Origin: Xiphydria camelus
Taxonomy: Eukaryota > Arthropoda > Insecta > Hymenoptera > Xiphydriidae
Length of the DNA stretch: 64,000 bases
Direction of reading: 5' to 3'
Assembly (NCBI GenBank): GCA_963678675.1
Contig: OY783199.1
Span: forward strand, 9,012,356-9,076,355
The position numbers and the translations under genes were made by a program. Below are positions 32,112 to 44,643 of the stretch, in pieces. Numbering within the stretch: position 1 is the first letter of the stretch; each line of letters begins with the position of its first letter. The notes beneath the pieces are model-generated. The model saw nothing but the letters and a program-made list of their open reading frames with translations. It searched no databases and had not been told where the DNA came from.

Positions 32112-33027
32112 TAATGACATAAGATACTATTAATTATACACATCGTCATTTCAACAATGCTTATTGCTCTTGTCACACGTTGTGGTATTGCTATACTGTC
32201 TATACTATCTAGTTAATCTGTTACTTATGGGGCATTCTGTGTCAAGACAGCCACTTTTTTTCACGAGGGTCTCAAAAAAAACTGATTTTTATTCACATAG
32301 TCATAATTGATGAAAAAACATTACCTGAATTTTTTCAGATTTTTTTCACGCGCCGTTAATGGTATACATCGATTTGAAAAATAAATTTTAACTTTAAAGT
32401 TTGAAGTGTACTATTAATGGCATAAACAACTTTGTATACATGCAAATTGTTGTTTTTTCTCAATTTTTCAAAAAAACATATATCAGGTATTTTTAAGACA
32501 TTTTTACATTAAAAGGCATTTTCTTACAAAAAAGTGAAAAAAACACCAGACAATATTTATTTCGCCAATGCGACAGTCTTGATTTTTCTTAAAAAAATTC
32601 AGTATATTTGAAATCAATAAAAACTGCGTAGAAAAAAATTTGGTAGCGGGAGGGCCATTTCTTCATGCCTTTTAATGTCACTTACAAATTTTAATATATT
32701 TTTTGTTGAGAAATTGAGAAAAAACAACAATTTTCATGTATACAAAGTTGTTTATGCCATTAATAGTACACTTGAAACTTTAAAGTTAAAATTTATTTTT
32801 CAAATCGATGTATACCATTTACGGCGCGTGAAAAAAATCTAAAAAAATTCAGGTAATGTTTTTTCATCAAGTAGGACTATGTAAATAAAAACCAGATTTT
32901 TTTTAGACCCTCATGAAAAAAAGTGGCTGTCTTGGCACAGAATGCCCCATATGTTTACCTTAAAGTGTAGCTATCACAGCTATAGCTATACTGATTGTTA
33001 TGCGATTTAAAAATTTCTCTCAGTGTA
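32112..33027. mobile_element. Partial copy of the CACTRAGAGAAA MITE (interrupted)
   Basis: From about 32143, CATTTCAACAATGCTTATTGC matches the element at 50762-51521. After the nested 722-bp MITE it continues with TGTAGCTATCACAGC and ends AAATTTCTCTCAGTGTA at 33027. The 5' tip is missing. Confidence 0.65.
32228..32949. mobile_element. 722-bp foldback MITE, TGGGGCATTCTGTG ends, TA target
   Basis: TGGGGCATTCTGTGTCAAGA and the near-perfect inverse are flanked by TA at 32226-32227 and 32950-32951. The arms pair for over 250 bp (GCGCCGTTAATGGTATACATC and so on). The related copy at 50762-51521 shows the uninterrupted site (CTGTCACTTAACCTT), which confirms the insertion. Confidence 0.85.
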
Positions 33028-33506
33028 GACTGCGCTTTATAGCTTTCTTCAATGTCTCTAATGTAGATAGCAATTAATGGCGTTATTGATTTGGAAACAG
33101 AGAAATAAATAAATATAGTAGCATTGGTATAAGTACATACGTATGTACTCTTCTTCTTTAACTCAGAACATTATAAAATAAGAAATTCCTTCTTAGTCAC
33201 TTGCAATATATGGATTTCGTAATTTATGATTAACAACTTTTGATATCCCTAACTTTTCTGAGGATGTTTCTTGAAGAACAAGAAGTAAGGTCGTAACAAA
33301 ACCCCATTTATTATTCCTGCTTAGTTACTTACATATAATAATATGTATATCGTAAACCGTACTTGCTTATCGCATAACAAAAGTGGCCTCTGATAAATTT
33401 TTAGTTTAAGTGCATAAGTAGCTGTGCGATGTGTTTTAACGGCTATTGTTCACACCGCGAGTATGTCCTTTCACCGAGCTTACATGACAGGTATTCATAG
33501 TCCGGT

Positions 33507-33509
<3 letters not shown>

Positions 33510-33598
<89 letters not shown>
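33510..33598. repeat. Compound (TA)n-(TG)n microsatellite
   Basis: About 30 bp of AT dinucleotides, then about 45 bp of GT dinucleotides. The reading frame across it (tyrosine/isoleucine and threonine/histidine runs) is a repeat artefact. Confidence 0.95.
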
Positions 33599-33599
<1 letters not shown>

Positions 33600-35794
33600 A
33601 CTCATAAAAGAACAGAAGTAGAGAAACGAAGAACCAAGAGGCAGCAATAAGTGGGGATGACTGGCGTCGGTTGTAAATGATAAAAAGATGACCTCTTTTT
33701 CTCACAACTTTTTTGTAGCAATAAGAGGCCAGTTCGCCTTACAACAGATATCAGTTTCCCCTGTAATGACAATTCGAAACTTCAAATACCTGATTTAACT
33801 TAATTATAACTTCATAACTTCATACCTGCTACATCTCGTTAAATGAATAAAATAGTGCACTTACCTCAAATTTTCATTTCATTCAGCAATTCGTTGAAAT
33901 GGAAGAATAATGGGACGTCCTTATAATCGTAATACTCCTTGTTCAATGAAATTAGGTCCGATAAACAAATTCGATTGATAAGTCGAACGGACAATGTCAT
34001 TTACATGGACGTCAAGCGTTTTATTCGACTTACATCAAACCTTATTTAATTTAGATACACGATATAGATGAATAAATAAAGGGCGAGAAACAGTTCGTCA
34101 TACAGAAAAAGAAAAACCGACTAACTTATTCTTACGGAGTATTATAATATTCTCACTAATACGTGCGGTAGGGGAAACCGAGGATGGCTGTAACAAGAAA
34201 TTGGCCCCTCGTTGCGATATGAAGTAGTGGAAACGGGGGGCCAACTCCCTGATACAATCGTCCCCGATCTCCCCTACGCGATGTACAATGGGCATGTTTT
34301 CACGATTTTTTTTTGCTCATTCGTTAATACTTTTTGTGCTTATTAATAAGATGTGTTTTTTTTCTGAGCACTAATTTCTTTTTTTTAATGTTTAAAGTTT
34401 GACTTCGATTCAAACGAAATTCTTAGTGACGTCACTAAAGCCACTGGCAAGGGCCCAAACCCGGGTTTGTGAATGGTGGAGAATCTGTTGCCCGACTCTG
34501 ATTGGTCAGTTAAAATGGCGGTGAAAGTGCGACGCTTTAAAACGAATACTTTTTTAACATCTTAAAAATACTGGAAAAAAACATTTTTTTATTGACCCAT
34601 TTTTTTACCTACATTACTTTAATACCCTAATCTTCCGATTCATGCACTTTAAACAGTTGTACAAAAAGTTGTGAACATGCCCATTCGAATTAAGGAGTAT
34701 TGCCATATAAAAAAAGCGCTAATTTTTTCGGCGCAAAAGAGGAGTATAAAACAATCTCCCGAAATTAATCTTAAGTTCTATATTTGCATTGTTCCATATG
34801 AATTCCCCGTGTCGTTGCATTATTTTCTTCTCGTCCATTATACATTATAGTCAAGAATCGTCGATATATCTTCCTGAGACTTCATACAATCTTTAGGATT
34901 ACCTTCACCTTGTAACAGACCAGTGTATCGCCCTGTTTATTGATCAGTTTCCAATAGAGAGTAGCTGGAAGCTGGAAACGATAAATAGATTATCGTGTAG
35001 AAGAGTAAATTGAAGTGAAGAGATTGGCGAAGCTCCGAAAGCGTTCGAAAAAAAAAGTGACAGAATGATATCCTTTCTCTTATTTTAGGATGATTTTTAT
35101 GGTAGCATAATGGCGGATCTACACTGCTGGTAAATCGCGAACGTGGCGCTTATGCTTAAAATAACTCGTTTCATATGGTTGCTTGCAATCATTTCGAGAA
35201 AAAAAAGGTACCATTTTTAGTTTACACCATAGCCAAGGAGTTTCCTATTCAGCCTTGAAAATGGCTTCGTTTATATGGGAAAAGCTATTATATTGCAACA
35301 TATTATTGTAGTAAAATATTCAATGTTTAGTCGAGCAACAACTCTTTCTGCAGCTGCGTTTCATGTATCTTTTTTATCATACTTTTAGATTTTTAGAATT
35401 CCATATTACAAGCTAACCTTTTTATAAAATTCTACAGATCGAATTGTGTCTCGGTCATTCAGTTTTAAAATAGATGAGTTTGGAATGTTCATTGTTTAGT
35501 TTATGTTAATAACTGAGATCTATTCAAAAAACAACTGAATTTCAGTAAGCTTCTTGACTACTGATCTCTTCACGACTAACTGTTATTGTGATATATTAAA
35601 GAAGTCAAGTATCACTCGTGTGGCGGCGTAGGCATTCGTGACAGTTGAACTTCATGAAAATCTATTTACACTAGTCGTAAAAAAAGAGTGAACCACGAAA
35701 AAACATGAATCATATTCGTGATTTATTACTAGTGTATACCAGCCATAACTAAGGTTTATAGAGCATAAGTATATGGGTCTATCAAGATCATATA
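33599..35794. other. Intergenic DNA, nothing recognised
   Basis: No gene or element boundary seen. A CpG-containing stretch at 34160-34270 and 34430-34500 has no coding sense. Confidence 0.4.
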
Positions 35795-36467
35795 CAGGGT
35801 GTTTCAAAATTCAGTACAAATATTTGAAAGTCGTACTTTTGAGATCAAAATAAGACTTTTTTCCCTATAAACATGTGTCCTAAAATACACCCCCTCCGAG
35901 CTACAGTCATCTTAATTGTCATAAAAAAATCGATTATTTTCAATTATGACTCCAATTATTCATCAAATTTTTTAAAAATTTGTAAGCCACTGCTGTTTCG
36001 AACGTTCTACTGATTTCTTACCTCTAAAATGGCATAAACGTTATTGGGGGGGGGGGGGGGGGATGCAAATTTAATGATCGAAATTTTAAATTTCCGTTTA
36101 GAAATTTAAGAAATGAGTACGACCATCTGGTCAGGCAGACGAAAATTTAAAATTTACCGTTTTCGAGATAATTGCCGATGAACGAATGGGGGATCATTTA
36201 TGTAGTAAAGTTTACACGAAAAAATCGATTATTTTAAACTGTGGTTGCAATAATTATGCATCAAATATTCTAAAAATTTGAAAGACGAGTGCTCTAATTG
36301 TTTTATTGACCTAAAAATGCCATAAATCAATTTTTTAAATGAAAATTAAGATGGCTGTAGCTCGGAGGGGGTGTATTTTAGGACACATGTTTATAGGGAA
36401 AAAAAGGCTTATTTTGATCTTAAAAATACGCCCTTCAAATATTTGTATTGAATTTTTAAACACCCTG
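35795..36467. mobile_element. 673-bp foldback MITE, CAGGGTGTTTCAAAATTC ends, TA target
   Basis: CAGGGTGTTTCAAAATTCAG and a diverged inverse (CAGGGTGTTTAAAAATTCA) are flanked by TA at 35793-35794 and 36468-36469. The arms share ATAGGGAAAAAAGRCTTATT and CGGAGGGGGTGTATTTTAGG. The centre holds a 17-base G run at 36046-36062. Confidence 0.85.
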
Positions 36468-37199
36468 TATGTACAGAATGGAGGAATAAGCATGCGAGAT
36501 AAAATGTAAAAGCTTATTATAAATAGTACACAAGGAATAAATTATCTGGGATACTCATTAAAACTTTTGTCTGTTACGGTTGTAATCAAAAAGGTTACTG
36601 TAACGGTTAAAAATGTTATTATTTAGTAATTAATCGTATCGTTGCACGAATTAGTCGTATTCCTGTAATATTTTCGATTACAGCTATGAAAAGTCCAAAT
36701 ATTACCGTATTCCTTATACTTAGATTTATATTCAGTGCATACACTGGGAAAAAGATGGGCTAATATTCTAATACCGTTTACCCGAAATTATGGAAAACTG
36801 GTATCGTATCGCGTTTTCTAACGACAAGTAGAAATTGTATAGCAATTTTTAATAGATTCCGTCAGTTTAATTATAACGTGTTTATTGAAAAACTGTCATA
36901 TGATTTGTATTGACTATGAGAAAGAGCCACATTCTATTAACAGTTACCTATAATTTCCAGTAGACAATGTGCAGGCTTCGATATTCCACTTTACGCTTAC
37001 GCCTAATTTTAGTTTCGTCTTAAGTTTCGCTACGTGCCGTAGTGTTCGTTCCAAGGATACGCAGGGGGATTAAGATAGGAGGACACTTGGGGCGGAACTG
37101 GAAATTTTGGAAGTGATTATCCGTCCAGTGGTTTCTAGGGACGGATGTTGTTATCGTGGAGAATTATGATTGTGCGAAAGCGAGATTTGAATAAAATAC
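36468..37199. other. Intergenic or intronic DNA
   Basis: AT-rich to about 36950, then balanced base composition up to the candidate exon. No coding frame could be assigned with confidence. Confidence 0.4.
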
Positions 37200-37414
37200 C
37201 GGTGGCAGTAAGTTGACTTTGAGAGTAGCGCGGTATTCCATCGCATGACCGGTCTGCGGTTTGCAGATCTCCGGCCCTAGTTCGTAAGACGTCTTGCTAT
37301 CCAGGCAGGGGTCGGAGATGACCGAGGCGTCCTGACGGACTTTGTTTACCTCGAAGAAGACCTCCTTGCGCAGATCCATCATTATCGACTCGTTAGCTAC
37401 GCCAAATGACATAC
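37200..37414 (-). CDS. Candidate host internal exon, unidentified (weak ML-domain resemblance)
   Basis: On the minus strand a possible acceptor (GAAAATAG) and donor (CACCG|GTATTT) bound a GC-rich 215-bp stretch in AT-rich surroundings. The frame reads SFGVANESIMMDLRKEVFF, then ISDPCLDSKTSYELGPEICK and MEYRATLKVNLLPPV, with codon use typical of a real exon. The C-x12-C-K-P...G...Y-x-ATLxV pattern loosely recalls the middle of ML (MD-2-related lipid-binding) domains. It lies 7 kb downstream, on the same strand, of the NPC2-like first exon at 44568-44643, so both could belong to one gene. That link is speculative. Confidence 0.4.
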
Positions 37415-38974
37415 CTATTTTCAGATATTTTTTTCGAGAGCAGGATATTTACTTAAAAAAAATATGTAGTCGATGAAGCGATATTTATGAAAATGTATCG
37501 TGGCAGCAGCTTAACCGTCTATGATCACCAAGGGTCCACTTGACCCAGGCTTCAATTTTGAAGCTGACTGTGCTTCTTTTTTTACAATCATAACTAGATC
37601 CTCATCAGATCTTATTAAAACTCGTACTACGAACCTTCTTCGGATTTCAAAAAAAATCGTTTTTGAAACGTGCACTATTGAACTATTTATTCCTTCAAAG
37701 TACCATATCTTATAAGAATCACCCGTAGACTTTATTAAGAAATTTACGCATTTTTTACGCATCTACATATTCACGATAGTTTTTCAATATATGCCATCAT
37801 TTAATTTCTCATGTAAACACGGTTATTTGATATTCTACAATGTTCGAAGAATGTTCCATAATTTGTTGGTTTAAATTGAACGGATATTGTTCATGTGGCT
37901 ATTATTTAAAACTCGGTTGGGTCAATTTGAGCCATGTGTGACCATCGCGGAACTGTAAGGGCGTGTGACCACGGAGGGTTAATACATCTTTGCAATATAG
38001 ATAATAATCGTATTGGTGCAACTAACTGAATGGTTGGTTTGGCAATATTTGGTACTACTTCAGCAGTACATTTTACAGTATGCTACGATAAAACGTTGCT
38101 ACGTTAAATTTCCAAGTTTCATACTCACAAACGTAAATGATTGCTGTCACGTTGTAAGTGTTGCCGATTCTCAAATGACACGGATGTCTGTTGCATTCGG
38201 AGATATGGACGCTTTTCAAGTAGAATATGGAACCTGACAAAAATATCGATTATTCCTTCACTTCCATCACTTATACAGTTACTTAACGTCGCTCTTTCAT
38301 TACCTACCTCCTATCGTATGCTCTTTAATTACTTAATAATAAGTGGTACAAGCAAGGTAGATACTTCGAAATGAAAAGAAAATCAATAAAAAGATGTTCA
38401 TGCTCTGAGAGAAAAATTCATAGGATTAAAATAAAGACTTTTTAAGTATATAGCGCGTAATAGTTTTGTAGTATTAACGCCCTAGAGAGTATTGAAACTA
38501 GTTGAATATAAATTATAGAGCATCTCCTCTTTTATTACAAAGCATGTTCTGAAAATTATACTTAATAACCCATAATTTTGAATTAAAATGCCTATATTTG
38601 ATGCAAATCAATTGTCTCGTGGGTTTATAGTCCAACTACGCCATTAAGCCAATATGGGTGAAAAGCTCATGAGTCTTACAATTAGTAGATAATGAAATAA
38701 TCGCAGTTGATGCTGACATTCCTGGCTAACTCTATGATTATTGTGAATCTACGAAATAGATCCGGGCGTAGTAATTTCTGAGATAGATTCCACTGCAAGT
38801 GGAGTAGCTCCGCACTACCGTATAATTATGTCCATAGCAATTTCTTCAAAGTTTTTATGACGTTATTGTCGTTTCATATGCAGCGGCGAGGAAACCACTG
38901 AATTATTGCTCTAATACTGTAGCTAATAATTAGGGTATTTTATATTATACGTTGATCTAGATTAATGTAGCTTC
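37415..38974. other. Intergenic or intronic DNA
   Basis: The minus-strand frame at 37511-37762 and plus-strand frames near 38013-38374 show no domain or codon bias. No terminal-repeat pair was found. Confidence 0.4.
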
Positions 38975-39210
38975 TAAACTGAGAAAAAGAAATGGTATGT
39001 TCAATTAGATCTGCGCTTACGGGTGGGGGAATGCTGAATGCAGTTTTCATTAACTTTATTTTATAAATTTGGTTATAACGATTAACGGCTGTTTGAAAGA
39101 AACAGCCTGTAGTCCATTTGAGTCAATTATTTGTCCAAGTAACTAGATCTGCATTCCCCCACCCGTAACCGCCGATTTAATTAAATTTACTATATTTTTT
39201 TCTCAGTATA
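38975..39210. mobile_element. 236-bp MITE with ACTGAGAAAAA ends
   Basis: The tips TAAACTGAGAAAAAGAAAT and (inverted) TATACTGAGAAAAAAATAT enclose an inner inverted repeat, TTACGGGTGGGGGAATGC at 39016 and its inverse at about 39152-39170. The tip places it with the recurrent CACTGAGAAAA family. Confidence 0.6.
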
Positions 39211-40018
39211 TAAAAAAGTGCATGCAGTAACCTGTATTTATATAGAACACCCTGAATATCACGTTATTTCCACTCCAAGCTAATTCATTCGTATTTGAAA
39301 GGAGGAAAAGAATAAACAATCTTCATACAACCTCCGAAATTCAGCAGTTTCGCCAATCCTCGAACAAAAAAATTACGCTATTCTGTCTTCTCATAAAAAA
39401 TAGTCATATTTTTAAATTCACTTTTTAATCTGTATACATTTTTAATATCATGTGAAAAAGAGAATGTCTGAAGAAATGATTATTCGGAAAAAATAATTAT
39501 AAGCGCATTTTCTCTCTGCAACATTATGTCGTCATTGGAAAATAAAAGAGAGATATTTTGTGCCAAGCAAAGAGTGCGAAAGAGAAAGGCTTACAACACG
39601 ATAACATAGTTGCATTTCTAAATGTCATTTTCCAGCTTAAATAAGGCCGAAAATGAGAAATGAAAAGACTGTTGATTCATATTTGACTGTATTTTGCTAT
39701 GGGAAGGGACCACATGGCTCAGGAGAACTATAGTATAATGATGTTTCGGAAATTTTTTGCAAACTGATGCCTGTGGTCAGAACAAAAATCGAAAAATTGC
39801 AGTTTTAATTAACTTTATTTTATAAATTTGTTCGGAAATTTTTTTGCCGAAAATTAAATCCACATGAATTACTGCGTTTTCTAAGTCAAAATACATTATA
39901 ATTTATCATCGGCCTATGGGGACTATTTGTGAAAAATATGGGTGGCAGTCAACGTGATAGGAGAGAGTTGTCTATATTGTATCATCATCTAAATCATATA
40001 CTTACCACTACTGATCTA
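39211..40018. other. Intergenic DNA, nothing recognised
   Basis: AT-rich. An AGTTTTMATTAACTTTATTT segment near 39800 repeats a stretch found at 39041, hinting at another decayed element. Confidence 0.4.
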
Positions 40019-40082
40019 TCTATATATATAAAAATGAATGTTTGTCTGTCTGTCTGTCTGCCTGTCTGTCTATATGTCTCTT

Positions 40083-40820
40083 ATGCCTTCTTAAACCGTT
40101 CATCCGATTGCGATGAAATTTTGGGAAATGGTTGGACGCATGCCCGCGATGGTTTCTAAGTTAGTAAATCTTATACAGGGTGTTCAAAAAGTCCCGGTAC
40201 GGCCGATTATCTCAGCGGGAAAACATTTTAGAGAAAAATGTTTAATACAAAACTTTAAGGATTTTCCCTTGGCTATCCAGTGGTCGTATTGGATATGACC
40301 TTGACCGTGACCTTTAAGGTAATATCAAATGCCTTCCTAAACCGTTCATCCGATTGCGATGAAACTTTGAGGAATGGTTGGACGCATGGCCGCGAAGGTT
40401 TCTGAGTTAGTAAATCGTATACAGGGTGTTCAAAAAGTAGCGGTACGGATGATTATTATGCCTTCCTAAACCGTTCATCCGATTGCGATGAAACTTTGGG
40501 GAATGGTTGGACGCATGCCCGCGAAGGTTTCTGAGTTAGTAAATCGTATACAGGGTGTTCGAAAAGTACCGGTACGGATGATTATTATGCCTTCCTAAAC
40601 CGTTCATCCGATTGCGATGAAACTTTGGGGAATGGTTGGACGCATGCTCGCGAAGGTTTCTGAGTTAGTAAATCTTACACAGGGTGTTCAAAAAGTCCCG
40701 GTACGGCCGATTATCTCAGCGGGAAAACATTTTAGAGAAAAATGTTTAATACAAAACTTTAAGGATTTTCCCTTGGCTACCCAATGGTCATATTGGATTT
40801 GACCTTGACCATGACCTTCA
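40083..40820 (+). repeat. Tandem array made of Helitron sequence plus mariner-like MITE ends
   Basis: Four units, each starting CTTMYTAAACCGTTCATCCG. Each passes through GGTTGGACGCATG and reaches TATACAGGGTGTTCRAAAAG. The last segment is the terminal repeat of the MITE family at 57725-58722 and 59391-60269. The first and last units keep about 130 bp or more of that MITE; the two middle units keep only about 30 bp. After the fourth unit the MITE sequence runs on to about 41100. Confidence 0.8.
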
Positions 40821-41139
40821 AGGTCATATCAAGGTCAAATTGATTTTTTAAAATGGGAAACCCCATTTTTGATACCGGAAATGAAAAGAGCGGGAAATTT
40901 CACGTTCAAATATGTCCTTGACAATTTTTAAAATATGACCTTTATGGTCAGCGGAGGTAAAATTGAGGTCAACTACAGTTCGGCTTCGTACCACGAAAGC
41001 TATATGGGCCGTATACAAATTCTTTTTGATAGTAGGGTTTAGGATTTTTCCGTGGCTATACAATGGTGATATTGGATTTGACCTTGACCATAACCTTCAT
41101 TTGGCATTTCTTACACATCTGACATAATATTCCAAATCA

Positions 41140-41485
41140 GTTACACGAAAAACTCCTTAGTGCCAACCAAATTTAATCGAGGCAACAACCATCACTGGCA
41201 AATTCAAAGGCGAAGGCGTGCTCATTCACGCATACCTATGATTTCCAACGATTTAACATTCGAATTCAAGCGGCTCCAGTTTCCTTTGCGTCTTGCTTTT
41301 GCTATTACCATCAACAAAGCACAAGGTCAATCGTTGACTATTGCTGGCTTAAATTTGGAAAATTCATGTTTTTCACGCGGCCAATTGTATGTGGCTTGCT
41401 CCTGAGTTGGCACACCCAAAAATTTCCACGTTTTTACTCCGAATAAAAAAATGAAAAACATTGTCTATCCGCTGGCCTTAAGATA
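41140..41485 (+). pseudogene. Helitron Rep/helicase, C-terminal remnant
   Basis: The frame begins with NLIEATTITGKFKGEGVLI. It shifts near 41220 and continues RIPMISNDLTFEFKRLQFP, then LAFAITINKAQGQSLTIAG and CFSRGQLYVACS. A TGA at 41402-41404 replaces the usual arginine codon before VGTPKNFHVFTP. TINKxQGQ is motif VI territory of PIF1-type Helitron helicases, which unwind DNA during rolling-circle transposition. Only the last 110 or so residues of a protein normally over 1000 long remain. The frameshift and stop make it inactive. Confidence 0.85.
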
Positions 41486-41651
41486 AATTAATAAAAGAAA
41501 TATACTTTCCAATTTAAATTAAATTAAATTAAATACATGTGTTTTTTTAGCGTAGCATGGCTCCCTACCTATAGATATCTGCTAAAAATTCGTTAAATGA
41601 CGGCCAAAATCAATCCACAATCTACCCGTGCGAAGCCGGGCGGGTCGCTAG

Positions 41652-44246
41652 TACTTTATAAAACTAAAATAACAGAATACTCTGTTTCATAGAAAATCAA
41701 TGATGATGCGATTCTGGTGGTGATATGATTTAGGCGTTGGTACAATATAGATAACTCTCCTTTATTTAGTCTACATCGCGACTCTAGAACTGTCTACAGT
41801 TCAGGTACCTACGTATTATTGTGCACGCGAAAAGCTACAGGCGAGAAATACCCGAGCGATCTGCATGTAACCGCACGTATGTACATACATTCGTCAAAGC
41901 ATGCAATCGCGCGAGGGAACGCGCTGCGCAGAACGTCAGCTTCGCTATATACGCGTGAATCGCACGTGCAAAATAAAACACGCCGGCCAGCTGCTTGCTT
42001 TTCCAGTTTTCAAGCGCGACTTTGCGCTTTACGTCAGCAGCTATAGTCTCGATAAGCCGATCGAGAGTTCATGCTGAATCGATATTCTTTCGACGAGATC
42101 ATATCTTGGTCATTTTGTCTCGATCGCGCAGACGAGCTTCTTTGTCTCGATTAGCCCTCTCGAGATCACGGCCGAGATTTCTTGTACGCGGATCGCGATT
42201 TATCGTCTTGCGCTGCTTGACGTCCGATATGGACGGGGCTATTCTTGCTCTTTTCTCTCCTTCTTCGCGCTTTCTCTCTTCTTCCTTCCCAGTCCGATCT
42301 CACCGAAGACCTTCGCGAGGAAGTCGGAAATGAAACTTGCCCTCGCGCATCATGCGAACAAAGTAGCTACCGGAAATTAACGCGATTCGCTTTCACGGCT
42401 ACCCGAGCATTCGCGTTTTGGTAGACCGGCGTGAAATTTGGATTCCGAGTCATCCGAGGATATCCGGCGCGAGGATATCATGGGGACAGATCCGCGGATA
42501 GCGGCGAATGAATTTCGAGGTTGCTCGAGCGAATTACCATCCTCTTTTATTGCCACTGGGCGCTTTAACCTGTTATTATTATAGGAGATACTTTTCATAG
42601 TCATCATATTGTCGAAAGGCGGGGATGATAAAGACGTGGCTGATCTACCCCGAAGATGGGTCCAGATGGAATTGGTTTGGATCGGATTGTATTGTTATAA
42701 TTTGTATACCTGGTAAACTGTACAACAATTTTTGGGATATTTTCCGAAAAATTTCGAGAAACTTAAAACTCGAAAGAATGGAAACTTTGTTAGCTGTATA
42801 AGTACGAAAAACTTCGAATCAGTAAAATATGTTATGGATATTAGGGATAATTAAGAAGAAGAAAGGAAAGATGTTTATTTTGAAACATGAAAAGAGAGAG
42901 TGTTTCTCTACTTTCGAAGTCGAATATCACTATTTACACGTAGAAACAAGATGAAGATTAAGATGGCGATAAAAATATTACGCAATATTGAAACTGCAGC
43001 GATAACGATTACAATCGCTAGAATGACAATGTTAAGGCGCTCGTTATATTCCCACGCTAGTAATGGTTACCATTATCATAGATTGATAAGTGCAATAAAG
43101 CGTTATGAAACTGATGCGAAATAATTAGTTGTTGTCAATAATAACAATATCATCGATTCGGTGATAAAATTGATAAATATGATCTTTTGTGTACCTCACG
43201 TTTATGAAATACTGAATCTAAAAAGATTTATTTTGAATTGCTGAATGTGTCAACTCATTATAAAATATAAGGTAGAACGGAACAAGTTGGTCTGAACCAT
43301 TTTTTTAAACTATGTTTAGAAAAAAAATTAAGAAAATCCATCCAAATATTGCTTACGCTATTTCAAGTGGTATTTCAATTTATGTATAGAATTTTATACC
43401 TATGTATTTTCACTTTTCTAGCATGAAGCCGAGAAGCCATAATAATATTTTTATTTACCTATTTTAGGTGTACGAATTTGCTCCGGGTACGGAGCCAGTT
43501 TAAATACGCACCAAGTCGTAAATTAGTGCACGTGAAAGTAATATGAAGTTTTCCCTTTAAACAATACACTAGTAAGTATTAATAGATTATTTATATCAAG
43601 GTGGTAACCTTAAAATATTATTATTTTAAATACTTGGACTTAGAGTTGACATAAATTCAAGAAGAAAGGTTTTAGATTATAAATAAGTAAATCTCTACGT
43701 GAATGTACATATGAGGCGGTAAAAGGCAAAGTTACAGGTCTGCAGATGTAAGTCACTTTTTGGCCATTTTAAGATAATGGCGAAAAACGTTATCTACATA
43801 ATCAAATGTGTTAGCTAGAATAGTGGTGTAAGTTATAACTTCGTTTAAAGTTCCATAGGATGGCAGTACAAATACAAACGGTAAATTACAAACGGCTAGA
43901 AACGGCAACATTTCTATCAAATTCTTTTGTTTCTTGAAATGACTTACACCACTTTGCCTTTTACCGCCTCATATATAAAGTATCTTTGAAATAGGTACTC
44001 CCCCCTGTTGATTAGTAGAGGATAAATAATAGAGTTCAAATATTTATTTATCGAAGCACACAAAGTACATATTCTCAATGCCTGATTAGCAATTTGTCAA
44101 TTCATGCAAACCATATTGTACTAATTATTATCAAATGTACAGTACCAAGTTCGTAATAAGTCATAAAATATAACGACCGACTTACCTGATTTCCTTTAGG
44201 AATCAAATTATTTACTAGAAGAGTCAAAATTATTTTACTGTGTGCC
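41652..44246. other. Intergenic or intronic DNA with a GC-rich block
   Basis: 41820-42640 is GC-rich, with many TCTCGA/TCGAGA and GATCGCG motifs, and could be regulatory. The reading frames there are arginine/serine-rich on both strands, as expected from composition. 42650-44246 is AT-rich, with no gene seen. Confidence 0.4.
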
Positions 44247-44379
44247 GAGAGAGGGGGGGGAGAGGGAGGGAGAGATAGAGAGAGAAAGAGGGAGAAAGGG
44301 ATAGAGAGACAGGGAGAGAGGGAGAGAGGGAGAGAGGAAGAGAGGGAGAGAAGGAGAGGAAAAGGGAGAGGGAGAGAGA
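44247..44379 (+). repeat. Purine-rich (GAGAGG)n simple repeat
   Basis: About 130 bp of GAGAGG, GAGAGA and GGGAGA units on the plus strand, with scattered interruptions. Confidence 0.95.
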
Positions 44380-44567
44380 TTTTTATTTGTCTAAAATAAT
44401 ACTAGAATATGTATACGACGTTACAGCATTAATACTTCGATGGACCTAATACATTTTAGTAACCCACCCCTTGAAAACTTACAATCCAAATATTACGTTC
44501 AATACACCCACACTACACGACGTTCCGCAAAGGCGTTACCAAGAAAAAGCAAAAATAATCGACTCAC

Positions 44568-44643
44568 CGCAATCCTCGAAAGGAATGGTATCCGACAGGA
44601 CTAGAGGCACTATCAGAAGAAAGATGATAAAATGGAGTCTCAT
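44568..44643 (-). CDS. First coding exon of a secreted protein, NPC2/ML-domain-like
   Basis: On the minus strand, ATG at 44643 opens MRLHFIIFLLIVPLVLS, a textbook signal peptide. It is followed by DTIPFEDC and a split glycine codon at the donor G|GTGAGT, so the intron is phase 1. The mature start DTIPFEDCG fits NPC2-type proteins, which begin with a short stretch and an invariant DCG, bind sterols or other lipids in an ML domain, and are expanded in insects as carriers in haemolymph and sensory organs. Only 25 residues are visible, so the family call rests on the DCG start. Later exons should lie at lower coordinates; the stretch at 37200-37414 is one possible candidate. The ATG chosen is the one that opens the hydrophobic core; upstream codons in frame have no signal character. 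Confidence 0.6.

Larger units (their letters stand above)
40019..41651 (+). mobile_element. Helitron, decayed, with helicase remnant
   Basis: The 5' end TCTATATATATAAAAATGAA and the 3' end (a GCGAAGCCGGGCGGGT hairpin region followed by CGCTAG) are classic insect Helitron termini. It lies between A40018 and T41652, the expected A|T insertion site with no target duplication. The interior has a TGTCTGTC microsatellite, a tandem array at 40083-40820, a MITE-derived segment and a helicase C-terminal remnant (41140-41485). Helitrons move by rolling circle using a Rep/helicase protein; no Rep domain is present here. Confidence 0.9.

Noticed and set aside
33436..33705. Minus-strand open frame of 89 codons
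   Set aside because: It is a translation of the TA/TG microsatellite (tyrosine/isoleucine and threonine/histidine runs).
41995..42607. Arg/Ser-rich frames on both strands in the GC-rich block
   Set aside because: Amino-acid bias follows the TCTCGA/GATCGCG composition; no signal, domain or splice context.
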